Positions 1-13,548 of a DNA stretch of 64,000 bases are shown here, piece after piece. This DNA is from Cyathus striatus (taxonomy: Eukaryota; Basidiomycota; Agaricomycetes; Agaricales; Nidulariaceae). Made by a program: the position numbers and the translations under genes. Each line of letters begins with the position of its first letter. The first letter of the stretch is position 1. Location of the stretch: positions 6,448,001 through 6,512,000 of the forward strand of contig JAOVFP010000001.1 in assembly GCA_025738555.1 (NCBI GenBank), written 5' to 3'. Below the pieces are notes generated by a model, which saw only the letters and a list, made by a program, of their open reading frames with translations, was not told the origin of the DNA and ran no database searches.

Positions 1-105
1 AGGCAATGGTCATGTGTCATTCTGACCTCATTGTGTCACTAATTTGATAGTTTGTCATGCATCATGGCAGACCAGTTGCTTCATGGGGAGCATGACATAA
101 AGGCC
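1..105. mobile_element. Partial MITE (same family as 30488-30799)
   Basis: This stretch matches 30506-30612 almost base for base, which is the left part of a short inverted-repeat element described there. The window edge cuts off its left end and terminal repeat. It contains no coding capacity. Confidence 0.6.
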
Positions 106-1245
106 TGAATTTTCAAGAATAGCCAAAAATCCAAGAAAAAGCACAAATATATTCTCTACCTTGCTTGTTAAATGTAGTAAGTTACCATTTCATTCAATTC
201 AACACAGGGTGAGCACTGTGACAGCAAAATCCACCATGAGCATTTGACACTCCTATGGATCTCACCATAACATTTGATCAACTTCAACAGTCCTCAACAA
301 TACTCAACTAATAATGACTAAAAAGAACACACATGAACAAACCCAAATAGCATTATAAAACATTTTAATACAGCTACAAGAATTCCATGAGGTTTAAGTC
401 TATTTTATGCTAGAAGAACCTTTGGTGCCTTGTGTGCTACTATCTGTCACACAGAACCCTTTTGGCACTTGGCCACCATGATGTGTGACAGGGCCAAATT
501 TTGACATGACACAGGGCCTCCATGGCATGTGACTGTCAAATTGAATGAAATAATACAGTAAAAATTACTCCAAGGCTGCATTTTTCACCAGAGAAATTTC
601 CACTCTTCATACACATATTGCAAAGTGTGTATATTATTTATTAACTCATACTCTGCATAACTTAAAATTTAATAGACAACACTCCAAGAAGCAGTATATT
701 TATGTGAGAAGTTGGGGATTGCATCTCACCCTTGTCCAATGTCAAAGAGTTTGACTGAGGGGTCTGTAGGGTGAGTACTAATGAAGCTAACAGTGTTAAT
801 ATTATATATATATATTGTTTACAGGCTACTATAGGGTAATTTGGACATGTCTATTATGCAAGAGCCCAAGCCACCCACCTTCAGCACTGGTAGACTCATA
901 GATCACATTGTCAAGTTGATTGTATAAAGAATGAGATAAATACAAGTTAGTATTCTTAATAATATATGGTATACTCACCTGTATACCTGTATTTTAGGCC
1001 TTTTGTCTCATTGATAAGGTAAGTTTTCAATGCTTAATTTGATATTGTTGCCCATCTATTACCAAAAGGGACATTCCTCAACAAAATTTGCTTTGAAATA
1101 ACATCCCCCTCAATGAGCTAAGGTAGCTAAGAATCAGATTAAGTCCATTTTCAAGAATGTAAACAGCAAATCCTCATTTACCTTTGATATGTGGATGTCT
1201 AAGGTGGGGAATCCATATATTTCCATTGTTGTTCATTACATATAC

Positions 1246-1444
1246 CACCTCAGACAGGGTAAAATTGGGGAAGGGTAAATATGGTACAAACATATTTAGT
1301 TAAAATTTAGAATATGTTATCAAATATATTTGCCATACATATTTATAAACAATTTCAGAAAGAGAACATGATCATCATTCTAATTGTTAACAAAATCTGT
1401 TTGTACCATATTTACCTTACCCTGATTTGACCTTGTCTGAGGTG
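1246..1444. mobile_element. MITE with CACCTCAGAC termini
   Basis: A 199 bp element with inverted termini of about 45 bp (CACCTCAGACAGGGT at the left, its imperfect complement at the right). It is flanked by TAC on both sides (1243-1245 and 1445-1447). The duplicate locus near 34051 lacks it and has a single TAC, so that copy is the empty site. Related ends occur at 48583 and 53917. There is no coding capacity. A 2 bp TA target duplication is an equally possible reading. Confidence 0.75.
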
Positions 1445-1491
1445 TACTGTACTATTTTGACCAGCTGTTTGCACCTATCTGAGTGTGATGG

Positions 1492-2875
1492 TGTGGTAGA
1501 GTAAACTCGAGGACATGTAGCAAGCATCACACCTGACTGATAGATATTAACTACAACAATCCTAGAATAGAGTAGTTAGTATGGTAACAGAGCAATGATA
1601 ACTTGGCTTAGTAGATTGAATATATTGGTTGACACTCCCAGTTGACTTTGTAGCTCAATGGACTCAGTATGTGCTTGCAGACTTAAAGTCAGAAAAAGGA
1701 AGGTGAAATTTCCCTCAAGTCCTAACTTGAGGTATATACATGAATGGTAATCGAAACAGAATAGCACATGTGTGCACTCATGTCACCAGAGCCCAGGGAA
1801 TTGGTAAGTAAAGAAAATCATATGAAATCAAAGGCTTGGATACAAAAGATTGTCATGTAAAAAGGAACAGGTAAGGTAACAAAAGTATGGTAAGAAAAGA
1901 GAACATGTTGGTAAAAGTGGAATGCAATAACTTACCACCCACAATACTCTTCAAACCAGTGCTCGACATTGGCGACTCTCTCTTGACATTACCAGCTAAC
2001 ACACAATGTTGGAGATGATGACAAGCTACTCTCCCCAAAGTAGCATTGCAGTGGACTAGGCTGCATACTTGGCAACATGTGGTTGGTGGTGGGGTGCACT
2101 GTTGCTGGACACCAGCTGTTGGAATATTGGAAGTGAAAGCAGAGAATACAAAGTCTAGAATAATGATGTAACAGAAAATGAGGGTAATGATAATGAATTG
2201 CAAAAAGAGAAAAGATGATCAAAAAGAAATTGAAATATAAATGAATGGATAATATCTGTCCCAGTGCCTTAACCCGAGTCCCTTATCCTTCCACCAGTAA
2301 GAACATAGCATGGTGAGGGTAAAGACCCAGTCATCATGCCTTGGCATTCAAAACACCAGTCTTGAGGACCAAATGAGTGTCTGGATGAGAAAGAGGGGTC
2401 TTGAGTGGGTGTGCAACCCTAAGCCCTAGCATATTGCACTGTCTGAGGGGTGCATAATGCCCAGAAGATCTGAATGTTGTCCAGATAAACCTTGAGGAGA
2501 CATGCCAAAAACCTAGAGAATACAAGGAAAGTAGAAAGCAGTGGGTAAAACAGAAAGCAGCAAGTGGAATGTGTTATAGTGTAAGTGAGACACAACAGCA
2601 CATATGCACATCATGTGTTGTTTGGCATTGGCTTCCCAGTATTTGGTAAAGCTGCACTGTGTCTCTAAATCCACATCAGGGAATGAAATCACAGGAAACT
2701 AAATGTACTGCTCACACAGTGTGTTTTAGAGCAAACATAATAAATAGAAATGAAACAATAGTAATTTAGAATAGACAGAAATAAGAATTAAAGGATAAAA
2801 GATCAAAGAAACAAAGTAAGTTGAATTATAAGTATAATACTGGGTTATACCAGTATACCAACTACTTCCTCCACA
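1492..2875. mobile_element. Insertion with TGTGG...CCACA ends, probable solo LTR
   Basis: This 1384 bp segment is absent from the duplicate copy, whose sequence runs straight through at about 34822. The segment starts TGTGG and ends CCACA and is flanked by ATGG at 1488-1491 and 2876-2879. TG...CA ends with a short target duplication suggest a solo LTR, but no internal domain, primer-binding site or coding sequence is present. It could also be another non-autonomous element. Confidence 0.55.
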
Positions 2876-3250
2876 ATGGCCAGAACCTCTATTTGATGGT
2901 GACTGAAGTGTGTGACAAATATTGTGTACTGTTTGTAGAAAACTCCATTTGCTAAGCATACCTTATAATAACCACATTATTTTTCTCCAATGTTCTCTGT
3001 ACCTCTGCCCATGACCCTCTGTGACCAGTGACAAAGTCATTCAACTGTTCTGTTCATGAGCCCTTGTGATGCATGACTGAACAGTTGGTCAGAATGGTAC
3101 AGTACTCTCCACCTGATTATCCCAACAAGTGGAAGTTGAAAAATGAACAGCTGGTATTTGAGTGAGTTAATGGGCCCCACACTGGAGTTAATACAGCAGA
3201 TATCCTTATGAAAGCAATGGATCAATATGGTCTTCACAGAAAGGTAGGTA

Positions 3251-3905
3251 CAGTGGAGTGCAAAAAGAATGAGCACATTATTTTGCAATATCTCTGGAAC
3301 AGATCTATATATTCATAACCTGTAAAATGTGAAAAATAATATACCATTTTGTCTTTGAATTAGTTGTAAAAACATTTCCTAAAAAGGAAACTCTCTTGAT
3401 ATATGAACAGAAATAAAAAAGGCACACTTTTAGAGGGATTAAGGAAGAACCTACAGAACCCAGAAAAAGTATATGTTATAGTACTCTATTAACTAAGAAA
3501 AATGATTTTATATCATAAAATTTGGACTAGTTAATTGATAGATAAAAAAATAGAAATGTTCAAAATTCAGCTATTTTGGCAAATTTTTGGTTCCTCATGC
3601 CAGGGGTTGGCATATTTTGGGTTTATTTTGTGGTGAACCACATCATAAATATTTATGATCTAAAATGTATCTTGTTCAGCTCATTGGGTAGTATAACATT
3701 TATTTTTTCTGGGTTCTGTAGGTGCTTTCTTAATTCCTCTGAAAGTGTCCCTTTTTTTATTTCTGTTTATATATCAAGAGAGTTTCCTTTTTAGGAAATT
3801 TTTCTACAACTAATTCAAAGACAAGATGGTATATTATTTTTCACATTTTACAGGTTATAAATATATAGAACATATTGCACCTTACTCATGTCATCATTGT
3901 TCAAT
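3251..3905. mobile_element. Palindromic (foldback) MITE, copy 1
   Basis: Two arms of roughly 150 bp (about 3315-3467 and 3709-3858) are near-perfect reverse complements around a loop of about 240 bp. The left end begins CAGTGGAGTGC after TA, a Tc1/mariner-like start; the right end is more degraded. A second copy lies at 36738-37390 inside the duplicated block. No transposase is present. Confidence 0.7.
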
Positions 3906-4476
3906 GATTATTATATGCCTTCACTCTTGCAAGGTTGATCTGACTCTTTATGAGAAATCAGAAGGATATTAAGTTGCTGAGCAAGCCTCCTGCCCCCCCA
4001 GCAGCTCAATTTGCTTTGTGCCCCTGTTGAACTAATACTCAGCTCAGCCTAACCTTTCCTTACCCTTCTTCTCATTTTGAGACCACAATGAAACTGGATA
4101 CTATATATATACAGTGCCCTGCTCTTATGTACATCACTTGTCTGTACAATCAAATGACACAGCAAGAAAAAATTGCACTTCATTCACAAAAAACCACACA
4201 AAGAGTAATATAAATATACCATCAGTAATAGTATTTTACTTCTCTAACATCTAAACATTACAATGTCTAATGCCCATCCACTTCAGGTCCTCAACAGCTC
4301 ACCACAAATGTCTAAACAGTACAATAATTCAAAAATCCCTGCACTTGTCCCACCACAGCATTCAGAATCTTAAATGCCAAAAGCTTATCTCCAACATATG
4401 CACAATATATGCACAATAAGCACTGTGCCTTCTTTCAAAGCTACATCAAGGTTATCCATCATCAAGCAGTCCAATG

Positions 4477-4742
<266 letters not shown>

Positions 4743-4746
<4 letters not shown>

Positions 4747-6219
4747 ACGCTCCTAAACAACTCCGGAACATGATTAACGACATCCACAATAGGCCCATCA
4801 CTCGCCAACACATCCAACACTCTCTCCACCTCCGAAGGCCTTCCCGATTTAAACACCCTCTTTCGAACCACCTGCGCCGGCGATCCCATCTCCACCTCCC
4901 TCTTCTTCACTTCCACCTTCTGCACCGCAGGAGGCGGGGGAGGGGGAGTACCCCTTCTCAGTGTCTCTTGATACCTCTCTCCTAAGAACAAGAGAGAATT
5001 GCGGAGTAAAGTAGCCCAGAGCGTAGGTTGGAACTTCTGATCCGTAAATATCTCCTCCGCGACTCCAGGGAACGTCTGTAAGCGATAAAGCAGCTCCTGA
5101 TAAGCAAAGTACATCTGGAAAATATTCCCCTCCTTGTTCGTTTTCGCATCCGTCCCCTCAATAAGCGCAGCCAACGGCGCACTCGTATGAATCCTTTGCG
5201 ACAGCGCGCTATCGACGATATATGCAGTCGTGAGCCACGTAAACGCCGCTATGAACCCTAAAATCGCACTGCGGAGCAGGAGGGAGACGTTTGTGAATGG
5301 TAAAATGAGGAACGACGTGCGAGGGCGGAGGAGGTGGCCTATGATTGGCTTGAGGAGAGTGTTGATGATGGGCGTGTAGGATAGTATGGGGAAGAAGATG
5401 AAGCGGAGGAGGAGGAAAAGGGCGAATATGAGTGGGATGGAGACGAGGGATAAGGCGAGAGCAGTGAGTGGCACTGTGAGTATTGAAGGGGGTGCACTTG
5501 GGAATGGAGCCCGGAGGAGGATTGCGCGTAGGGTTTGGAGGGTGATTAAAGGCAAGACCGACAGCAGGAGGTAGAGCGTGCGCGGGGAGAGGTAGTATGG
5601 GTGTTTTCTGTACGGTTACACATGTTAGCATAGAAAGAGAAGTAGAAAGAGAAGTAGAAAGAAAAGACATACTTTGACTTGACGAACAGCGATAGCTTCG
5701 GGTCTTTTTGTTCAAAGGAGTACGCTAGGAAGATGTGCACCGCGAGCAAAGCAAGAGCAGAGAGAGCATGTATCAAGAACGTCGTTTTTGGTTTGTGCAT
5801 CTTCCACGCCGAAGAGAGAAGTGAAAGGGGCGATGTTCCCCTTGGTCTAGGTTCTAAAATCTAGTCAACTCTCTGTGTTAAACGAAAGCAAAAAGCAACC
5901 TACCACCAACCCCACCCTTCCAAGCTACCAGCACGGGCAACATCCCTGCAATCTACAGCAATCCCGTCGCCAGGATCACTTTAACATCAATCGGAATCAG
6001 CAGAGCGCCAATCCACCCATCGCCCCCGCCATATCGCAGTCCTACTGGCCACTGGCCATGCGAGAACAACAGTCCTTGGTAGAATGTACTTGAGCTTTTT
6101 TGGCTGAGAGCGTAGGTGAGGTAGGGAGCGTAGGCAGGGAGAAAGGGAGCCCGCGAGGAGATGGAGAGGGATGGGTTCGTTATTGCTTGGATGGGCGTTC
6201 GAGGAGCTGAGCTGGTCAT
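4743..6219 (-). pseudogene. NDC1 nucleoporin pseudogene, truncated (copy 1)
   Basis: A copy of the 5' two-thirds of the intact gene at 38308-40839, with the same exon order: N-terminal exon from the ATG at 6219, a second exon ending in the DPKLSLFVKSK motif, and a long third exon with the membrane segments. It is broken in several ways. A 1-base loss and a 2-base loss garble about 27 residues in exon 1. A Trp codon has become TAG at about 5951-5953. The C-terminal third is replaced by the CA repeat. The rest of exon 3 is still highly similar, so the copy is young. It is not expected to make a working pore protein. Confidence 0.85.
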
Positions 6220-6632
6220 GGTGCTCGACGACGAGAGGAGAGAACAAAGGACCTAAATTGTGTTAGTGCATCATAGCGTAGAGCTTGGGCATCTTCTGAA
6301 CGTCTAAGTGTCCATATCCATAGCTCATGAATACTGTCGAGTCTTCTGCATTGATTCGGGAGAATGAAAGTTATAAGTCCAGACTCCGGAAACCGAACCG
6401 TCTAAAACGAGATCACGCTGGAGTCACTTGACTGGCGGATAGACGGTCCGGTAAAATTCAGTAACCCCACTCCTCCCTTCGTCCCTGCTCCCTTCGCCCT
6501 CCCTCCCCTCTCCTGTCCTTCTCTCCCCCTTATTCACTCAAAAGATTGTTTCCCATCTCTAAGAATGCCCCGTAATGTCTAGTAACTCCAAGAAAGCCAA
6601 CAAGCCGTGCCGAAACCAACATACTTACTCAG

Positions 6633-7284
6633 GCCAGCGCAAATGCTGTGGCATCAGGGCTCGCGAGCGACTTGGCCAACACTACAGAACACATTCTAAA
6701 TAATAGGGGTGAGTCTTTACTGGGTGGTGCTAGAGGTGAAGGAGGTTTAGGTACTGCGAAGGACGCTATGGTAGGGTCCAGGTACGTTCATTCAATGAAA
6801 TTCGGTCTGACAGAAACTGACCACCCCCTTCTCATTCTCTAGCAGTGCTGATTCGACTACTGAGACAAAATTACGAACAGCTAGGAGACCATATACCACT
6901 CCTACCCTCAAGACTCCCGATATGTCTGCCATCCATTCAGAAGGCCTTACTATCGCTGAGGAAATGTCGTCAGCCGCTATTTCTGGTGCATCAAGTGAAG
7001 ATGTCTGTGCTCAAAGTTCGTGTTTGACTCCAAGAGAAGACGATCCCTCGTACACCTACCCAGAAGCTCTAATGAGCGAAGAAATCCCAGCTTATGTTTC
7101 GTCTTCGTACTCTTCCGACAACGCCGAGCCTATTCACCTCCAACGAGCCATATCACTTACCAAAGCCCCCACTACCACCCCTGAACCTTCCAAAGAACCT
7201 CCCCGAATCAAAATCCCAGCACGCGGTCAATTCACCAAACGCCCCCAATCGAAAACAGAATCACCCGTCGACAAAAAGCACTAA
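6633..7284 (+). CDS. Hypothetical protein, low-complexity acidic/Ser-rich
   Basis: Not recognised. Two exons are well supported: 6633-6781 after an acceptor at 6630-6632, then 6843-7284, joined across a 61 bp intron with a GTACGT donor, CTGAC branch and TAG acceptor that keeps frame. The first exon reads into a glycine-rich stretch (GARGEGGLGTAKDAMVGS), the second into Ser/Thr/Pro-rich sequence ending in DKKH. The start exon is not resolved; ATGs near 6565 and 6575 do not splice in frame in an obvious way. A pyrimidine-rich tract at about 6470-6535 would suit a fungal core promoter. The gene lies between two NDC1 pseudogene copies. Confidence 0.45.
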
Positions 7285-7355
7285 ACCACAACCGCTCTTC
7301 TTCCTGTCAAATTCTCCGAATCCCCCTGGGCTCAAAAGAAAGTTTACCAGGCTTA

Positions 7356-7709
7356 ATGAATGCTCAGATCAGACTTACGCCTTTCGCCCAGAACTGTTTA
7401 TGCTCAAAGGAGTGTTTAGCTTGCTCTCTACCGCTCTGTGCGACGTTACCTAGCTCGAAGGACTCGGACGTACTCTGCGCAATGGATTCGAATGTACTCA
7501 GCCCGAGGCCACAGGACCCAGTCGTCCTTTCTCCATACACGAATGCGCATAGGTTTAACAAGGAAGGAAGAATAGTAGATCTAAGTCTCGCCTCTGTCAA
7601 ACCACGTTATCGGCCGAAGAGGAGCCGGTCATTGCATAGTGGTGTTATTCTGCGAGATTGTAATAGTGCGAGGCGAGACCTTGAGAGTGTTCATGTAAGG
7701 TTGCGGTGA
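7356..7709 (+). CDS. Hypothetical open frame, possible 3' part of the preceding gene
   Basis: A 117-codon open frame downstream of 6633-7284 in another frame, Ser/Arg-rich towards the end (KPRYRPKRSRS). It could be a further exon of the preceding gene, a decayed extension, or chance. No domain was recognised. The space between the two has no clear splice pair. Confidence 0.25.
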   Translation: MNAQIRLTPFAQNCLCSKECLACSLPLCATLPSSKDSDVLCAMDSNVLSPRPQDPVVLSPYTNAHRFNKEGRIVDLSLASVKPRYRPKRSRSLHSGVILRDCNSARRDLESVHVRLR

Positions 7710-7967
7710 TGCTTATATGAAAAGAGGGAATGTAGTAGCGTAGATTACTTAGCTAGGGCGCATTTATAGGTTGGATCTAGGTAGTTGTATGAAAGTTGGA
7801 AATACTTTATTCACATGTCGATACTATATAGACTATACATACATAACTCTTATGTACATCGCAATTCATTCGCGACGGACCGCACGAGGAGTAATAAAGA
7901 TATACCACAAGTCACCACATTTTACTTCTTCAGAGCGCCCAACCATCCAACCACCCACCAGCAACGT

Positions 7968-10262
7968 CTAAACAGCACAATAACCAAAATACCCCTGCAC
8001 CCGACTCGCCATTGACCAAACGTACGCACTACAATTGTCATGCCCTCTTCAAAGCTGCATAAAGGTCGTCCGTCAGCAAATATCCCGAGAAGCCACAAAA
8101 TAAAAACAACTCACAATCCCCAATCTCACCCAACACCTCAGCACCACTCTCCCTCTCACTTACCCTATCCCTCGCATTCCTCTCCTCTTCTTCAGCAACG
8201 CGGGCAAGCTCAAACGTCCATCCTTCTATCTCGGCCAAGAACCTCGTGAACGCCTCAAATATCTTCGGAATGTCGCGCTACAACGGTGCCGAAGGCGTCG
8301 CGGTGGAGCGAGGTGGACGTTAGGAATGATAAGACTAGAGAAATGAAGGGTAGGGGATGAGTAGGGATACAAGTAGCGAGAGAAAGGGAGAAAGAAAGGG
8401 GGTATGTAGCCGGAATCGGTATCACGTGACAACAGAGATATAGCGCCAACTGCAACTTGAACAGAACAGAAAGCAAACAGTCGAAGGCTTATCCCCACTT
8501 AGAGGGAATGATAGAAGATGATCCACCAATATAGGCATAGACCGCCAAACAGAGCTTAGCCACGCAAGCGCATAGGTGGTACAGAGCAACGAGTCTTGCT
8601 CACCTCCCCCCCTCCAATCGAAAATCACAAAAATCTGGGGAAGGAGCGCATCAAGCTAGTGGTGTAGCGTCCTCGAGCTTTCACCAACAGCACCGCCGTC
8701 CCACAAGAGACAAACCCCTCCCTCCCTCCCGCTCAAAAAACCAAAAACCAAAAAGGAACAACGCACCATCAACAACACCCCTAACACCCTCCCCACCCCT
8801 TCACACCAACTTCCACACTCAGGCCAACACGCTCCATCTCACCCCACTTCTTCAATTCTCCCGCGTACGTTCTCATTTCCTCCGGAAAACGCTCTACCAC
8901 CCTCTCTTTCGCCCTCTTGGATAGAGCCGCTATCAATCCAGGTTTCTTGACAGCGAGGGCTGAAGGAGCAGGAGGGGAAGTGGGAGGAGCAGTGGAAGGA
9001 GAAGTAGGACCACCACCTTCTCCTTCCCCCTCTTGGCTAGAGCCGCTATCAATCCAGGCTTCTTGACAACGGGAGTGGAAGGAGCAGGAGGAGGGGAAGA
9101 AGCAGAGACAGTAGAGGAAGCATGAGACGAGCTAACGCTCCTAAACAACTCCGGAATGTGATTCACAACATCCACAATGGGACCACCGATCGACAGCACA
9201 TCAAGCACTCTCTCCACCTAAGGCCTTCCAGATTAAACACCCTCTTTCGAAGCACCTGTACAGAACACCCCAGACCCACCCTCCTCTTCTTTACTTCCAC
9301 CTTCCGCACCTCAGGTGGGGGAGGGGGTTATCCCGCCCTAGCGTCTCTTGATACCTCCCTAAGAACAAGAGGGAGTTACGGAGGAGAGTAGTTCAGAGCG
9401 TAGGCTGGAACTTCTGATCCTACGACTCCAGCGGACGTCTGCAGCCGATAAAGCCTGTAAAATGTTCCCCTCCTCGCTAACTCTCGCATCTGTCCCCTCA
9501 ATTAGCGCAGCCTATGGCACAGACGTAAGAATCCGTTGAGAAAGTGCGCTATCGACGATATATGCAGTGGTAAGCCACATAAACGCAGCTATGAACCCCG
9601 AAGTCGCACTATGGAGCAAGAGGGAGACGTGTGTGAATGGTAGAGTGAAGAACGATGTGCGTGGGCGGAAGAGGCGGCCTATCATTGGCTCGAGGGGGTT
9701 GTTGACGAGCGGGGTGTAGGGGAGTAGAGGGAAGAGGATGAAGTGGAGGAGGATCGATGCGAGTGCAATAGAAACGATGGATAGGGTGGGGATGTGAGTA
9801 GGACTGTGAGCATTGAGGGAGGTGCGGAGGGGAATGGGACCTAGAGGTGGATTGCGCGTGGGTTTGTAGGTTGTAGGGTTCTGGTGGGCGACGGGAGTAA
9901 GGGGTTGAGTTAATGGAGAGACGTAGAAGGAGAAGACGTACTTGGACTTCACGAAGAGCGATAGCGTTGAGTTTGGGTTCAAAGGGGTATGCTAGGAAGA
10001 TGCGCACCACGAGCCTAGCTATAGGGAGAGAGGCCAAGACGTGTACCATGAACGTCGTTTGGGTTCGTGCAACTTCTACGCAGACGAAAGAAGCGAGAAG
10101 CACGGGCCTCGGTTCTACACCATCCTCAGTATAATCCAACAAAAGCAAAGAAAGTAACGTACCACTACCCTTCCTCGATACAATCACGGGCAGCACCTCT
10201 GTAATCCAAGCAACCCCGTCGCCAGAATCACATCACGCTGATCGGAGTCAACAGTGTGTTAA
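7968..10262 (-). pseudogene. NDC1 nucleoporin pseudogene, strongly decayed (copy 2)
   Basis: Runs in the same direction and exon order as the intact copy at 38308-40839. The C-terminal coding end with its TAG at 7968-7970, the SLHRDAFGTV segment near 8290, the long exon around 8870-9900 and the second exon around 9950-10130 can all be recognised. It carries many small indels and stops, a partly repeated stretch around 8930-9070, and lacks the first part of the N-terminal exon. CpG is not depleted, so decay here is mainly by indels. Sequence upstream (10490-10620) still resembles the upstream region of copy 1 (6250-6400). Confidence 0.8.
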
Positions 10263-10704
10263 CCCACCCATCGCTATCCTGCCATATGGAGAGGGTGGTG
10301 GTAGCGTGTAAGGTGCAAAGGGAGGTGATGGAGCAGAGGTTCATAAGCCTTTACTACATTGAAGATGGTTATAATTGATTACATGTCTAGAAAAGAAATG
10401 TGAATGTAAGCAGGCTAAGGAGTGGAACAATTTGAATCAAGGCGAACATCGAGCGTACCAGTAGTGACAACCATAACCCTTGAATTCTTCCTGGGACCTA
10501 AATTGCGCTGGTGCTTCATAGCGTCGAGCTCGTGCTTCCTCTAGTCTCCTTGAGTGCGATAAGTATACGGTTGCATATCCACAGTCTGTGAATATTGTCC
10601 AGTTTTCAGCATTGGGAGAATAAAAGTGGACTCAGATATCACCAGCGACTCCCGAGTGCGTCGCCGTCGGGAGCTGTCGGTAGTTCAACTTCGCGTCATG
10701 TGAC

Positions 10705-11433
10705 ATTAGGGGAGTTCAAAGTTGATCAAATCGTAGCGCCAAGACCTGTTACCGTATCGTGTGAACAGCTTGTCGTAACTTCCAATTTTGACACCCCCAG
10801 TTTTGCCAGCTTCACAACGATATGCGCTGCCGTCTAGATATGTCGGGGATCGAATTACACTGATGTCATTTTTGTCCATCAGCAGTTCATGCTGTACTTA
10901 CATATATTTCTTTTATAATTAAGGGTAACTTAACTGCACAAACCACGAACTTATGAGGGATAGTAAAAGTTTTATAACCATAGCTTAACTTTGAGGCCTC
11001 AAAACAGACTGTAGTATTACTTATAGACTATAGTACACAATGTAACATTAAATTGTTTACTTACAAGTTGTAGATACAATATATATTACTATCAGTGCCT
11101 TCTAAGCACGCACTCAAGTAGCTCAGTTGCATGTCTGCTCAGTCAAATTGCAGGTTAAGATAGGCATGCATATGTGACTTAAGAGCTAATGTAAAAACCA
11201 TCATCAGTGGCGGATACATATACGGAGCTTGACCGATTCCTGCACCAACTAGCCGCAATATGTTAAAGGTCCGACAGATTTTGCCGAGCGCTCTAAAAGG
11301 CGCGTGTGACGATACGAGCTCAAAGCAACAGTTTTGATGTGCATTGGTATCGTGGGAAGTCGTTCATGTAGCGCCATCAACTCGTATCGTACCGCGCAAG
11401 TACCGCGTAACGTCAACTTTGAACACCCCTAAT
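10705..11433. mobile_element. Short TIR element next to the composite insertion
   Basis: The ends are inverted repeats: ATTAGGGGAGTTCAAAGTTG at the left and its near-complement at 11413-11433. The interior has no recognisable open frame. No clean target duplication is visible because the right end abuts the next element. Confidence 0.45.
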
Positions 11434-13548
11434 ATTGGGGATCACCAATCCCTACTGTACTATCTCAGGAACTCGGTCACATTAGCGTAAATTCGAAATT
11501 TATAACTTTTAAAGACTGTGAATTTAGAATAAAATACATGTGCTGCATAGAAGACCTTGTATAGAACCATTTCCAACTTTAATCGCATTTTTTGAAGTAT
11601 TCTATGAGATGTTACGAATATTTTTGTCGCGAGACCTCAGAAAGTGGAAAAACCGGGAACCCGGCCACCCCTTATTAATAATATCAGGGCTTGTCTAGCA
11701 GCCGAACTAAGCTTACCGGACTTACTCGGACTTAACAACTAAATATCATCTTCGTTCCATGAATAACAATGATTTCGATGTTTGAAGCCACAAATTCGCA
11801 CATTATACTTCAAAAACGGCTGTAAAATATTAACCAATATTTATTCTACTTATAATGATTAACTACAGTGCTTGATCCGGCCTGAAGCATCCAATATTTG
11901 ATATGTTAGGATGAAAAAATGAAAAGTAGAGGTTCTGGATAGATCTACAGTTTCTAAACAAAATAAAATGGCTAAAATTACATTAAAACTTGAATAATAA
12001 TGCAATGATTGTATGTATTCCGCCTTATAATTTTTGTAGCATCTTTCTACCATTTATGAAAGATAGAAACAGTTCAATATACACCTTGAAACTGCTTCTT
12101 TGTACCACTCTGATGTGTAGATTGGTGAAATAGTATAGAAACAAGTGAAAATGAGATTTATGAAGCAGTCCAAATCAATACAGGGAGCTTTAAAATAGAT
12201 ATATAGCATGATTGCATGCTTTGGATGCGCTGCATACGGCTGCAGCATTATCTTCCTTCTAGAGTGTGGGAATCTGCATCTTAGATTTAGCCATTTTTGG
12301 TTGTAGCGGTCAACTAAGTTCTGAATTTCTCGATGTACAAGAGAGTAGCAATCTAAATACTTATAGACTATATAGATATTATAGTAATGTACTGTACTGT
12401 ATCAAAAATTTGCACAAATGGCTGATGTGGAAGTTGGAGGATGAGCTGTGACCGGGTTCCAGGTGTGACCGAGTTCCTGATAGCCGACAGTATATGGCGT
12501 TGAGCGTGACGTCACACTATGTGACGTCACGCGCCCAAATCCTTGACCCAAGATAAAACTGGTACAGTAATGTAGAATCTTGGGTGTTTCTCTTCATTAT
12601 TTTTGTTCTGTAATACTATTATACATGTCCCATTTATATTTAAGTATTTATGTTGGAAATAAAAGGTTAATTAAGGTATATATATGTATATTCTTTCACA
12701 CCTTATTGAGTCACATTATAGTCAAAGCTCATATATCCATCACACCTCTGTTTCAAAGCCTGTAAACCCTTCCATATATCTTATTTAATACATTTATCCT
12801 TATATAAATATATGACCTATAGGTAGTTATCATAAACAGTATGGAATATGCAATTAACTCAGTGATGTACAAGAAGTTTGCTGAAATAATGGCTTGTTGA
12901 CAAAAATAACGAGAATAGGCTGTTTTATTGTCATGTTTCTCTCATATAAACTTTACAGAATGGTATATATAAGATTTAAGAATGTATAGTCAATGAAAGT
13001 GCATTAAACGGACACTTATTGATCTTATGTGTACCACCTCGCACCATTCCACAATATTTTCCCACGCTCTTTGGCAGAGCGGCATTGTATCCTCAGTAGC
13101 TTCACAGAATCCCAATTTTACAGCTGGTGTCAGTGACAAGAATAATTCAGTAAAAACAGGAGAATGAAACTGTTGAAACCAAATATTTATTTTGTGACCT
13201 ATACCACAAGATAACGACATCTAACATGCATGATCCAAATGTAAAGAAAGCTTTCTGGACAATATAAGTTAATAGTTTTGTTCTCTGTATTTAATTATGT
13301 ACTTTTTGTTATGGGACCTGGTCAAACAAGTAAGATGCTGGTGACTAGATGCAGGAATACTGATTTTATGCCTCTTTATGGAGAATCATTGCATTATACC
13401 ATGATTATACTAAAGATCTACACATATTACAAATGACCTGGTTACAATTCATGAATCTACTGTGTTATTATGCATAATACTTGTTATTTAAAAGAGAATT
13501 GTAGTCTATGGCGAAGTTAACTCACCCATTAGGTGAACACTGTAGTGC

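Noticed and set aside
1576..3288. Several minus-strand frames of 60-116 codons
   Set aside because: They lie in AT-rich repeat DNA, mostly within the 1492-2875 insertion, and are absent or broken in the duplicate copy.
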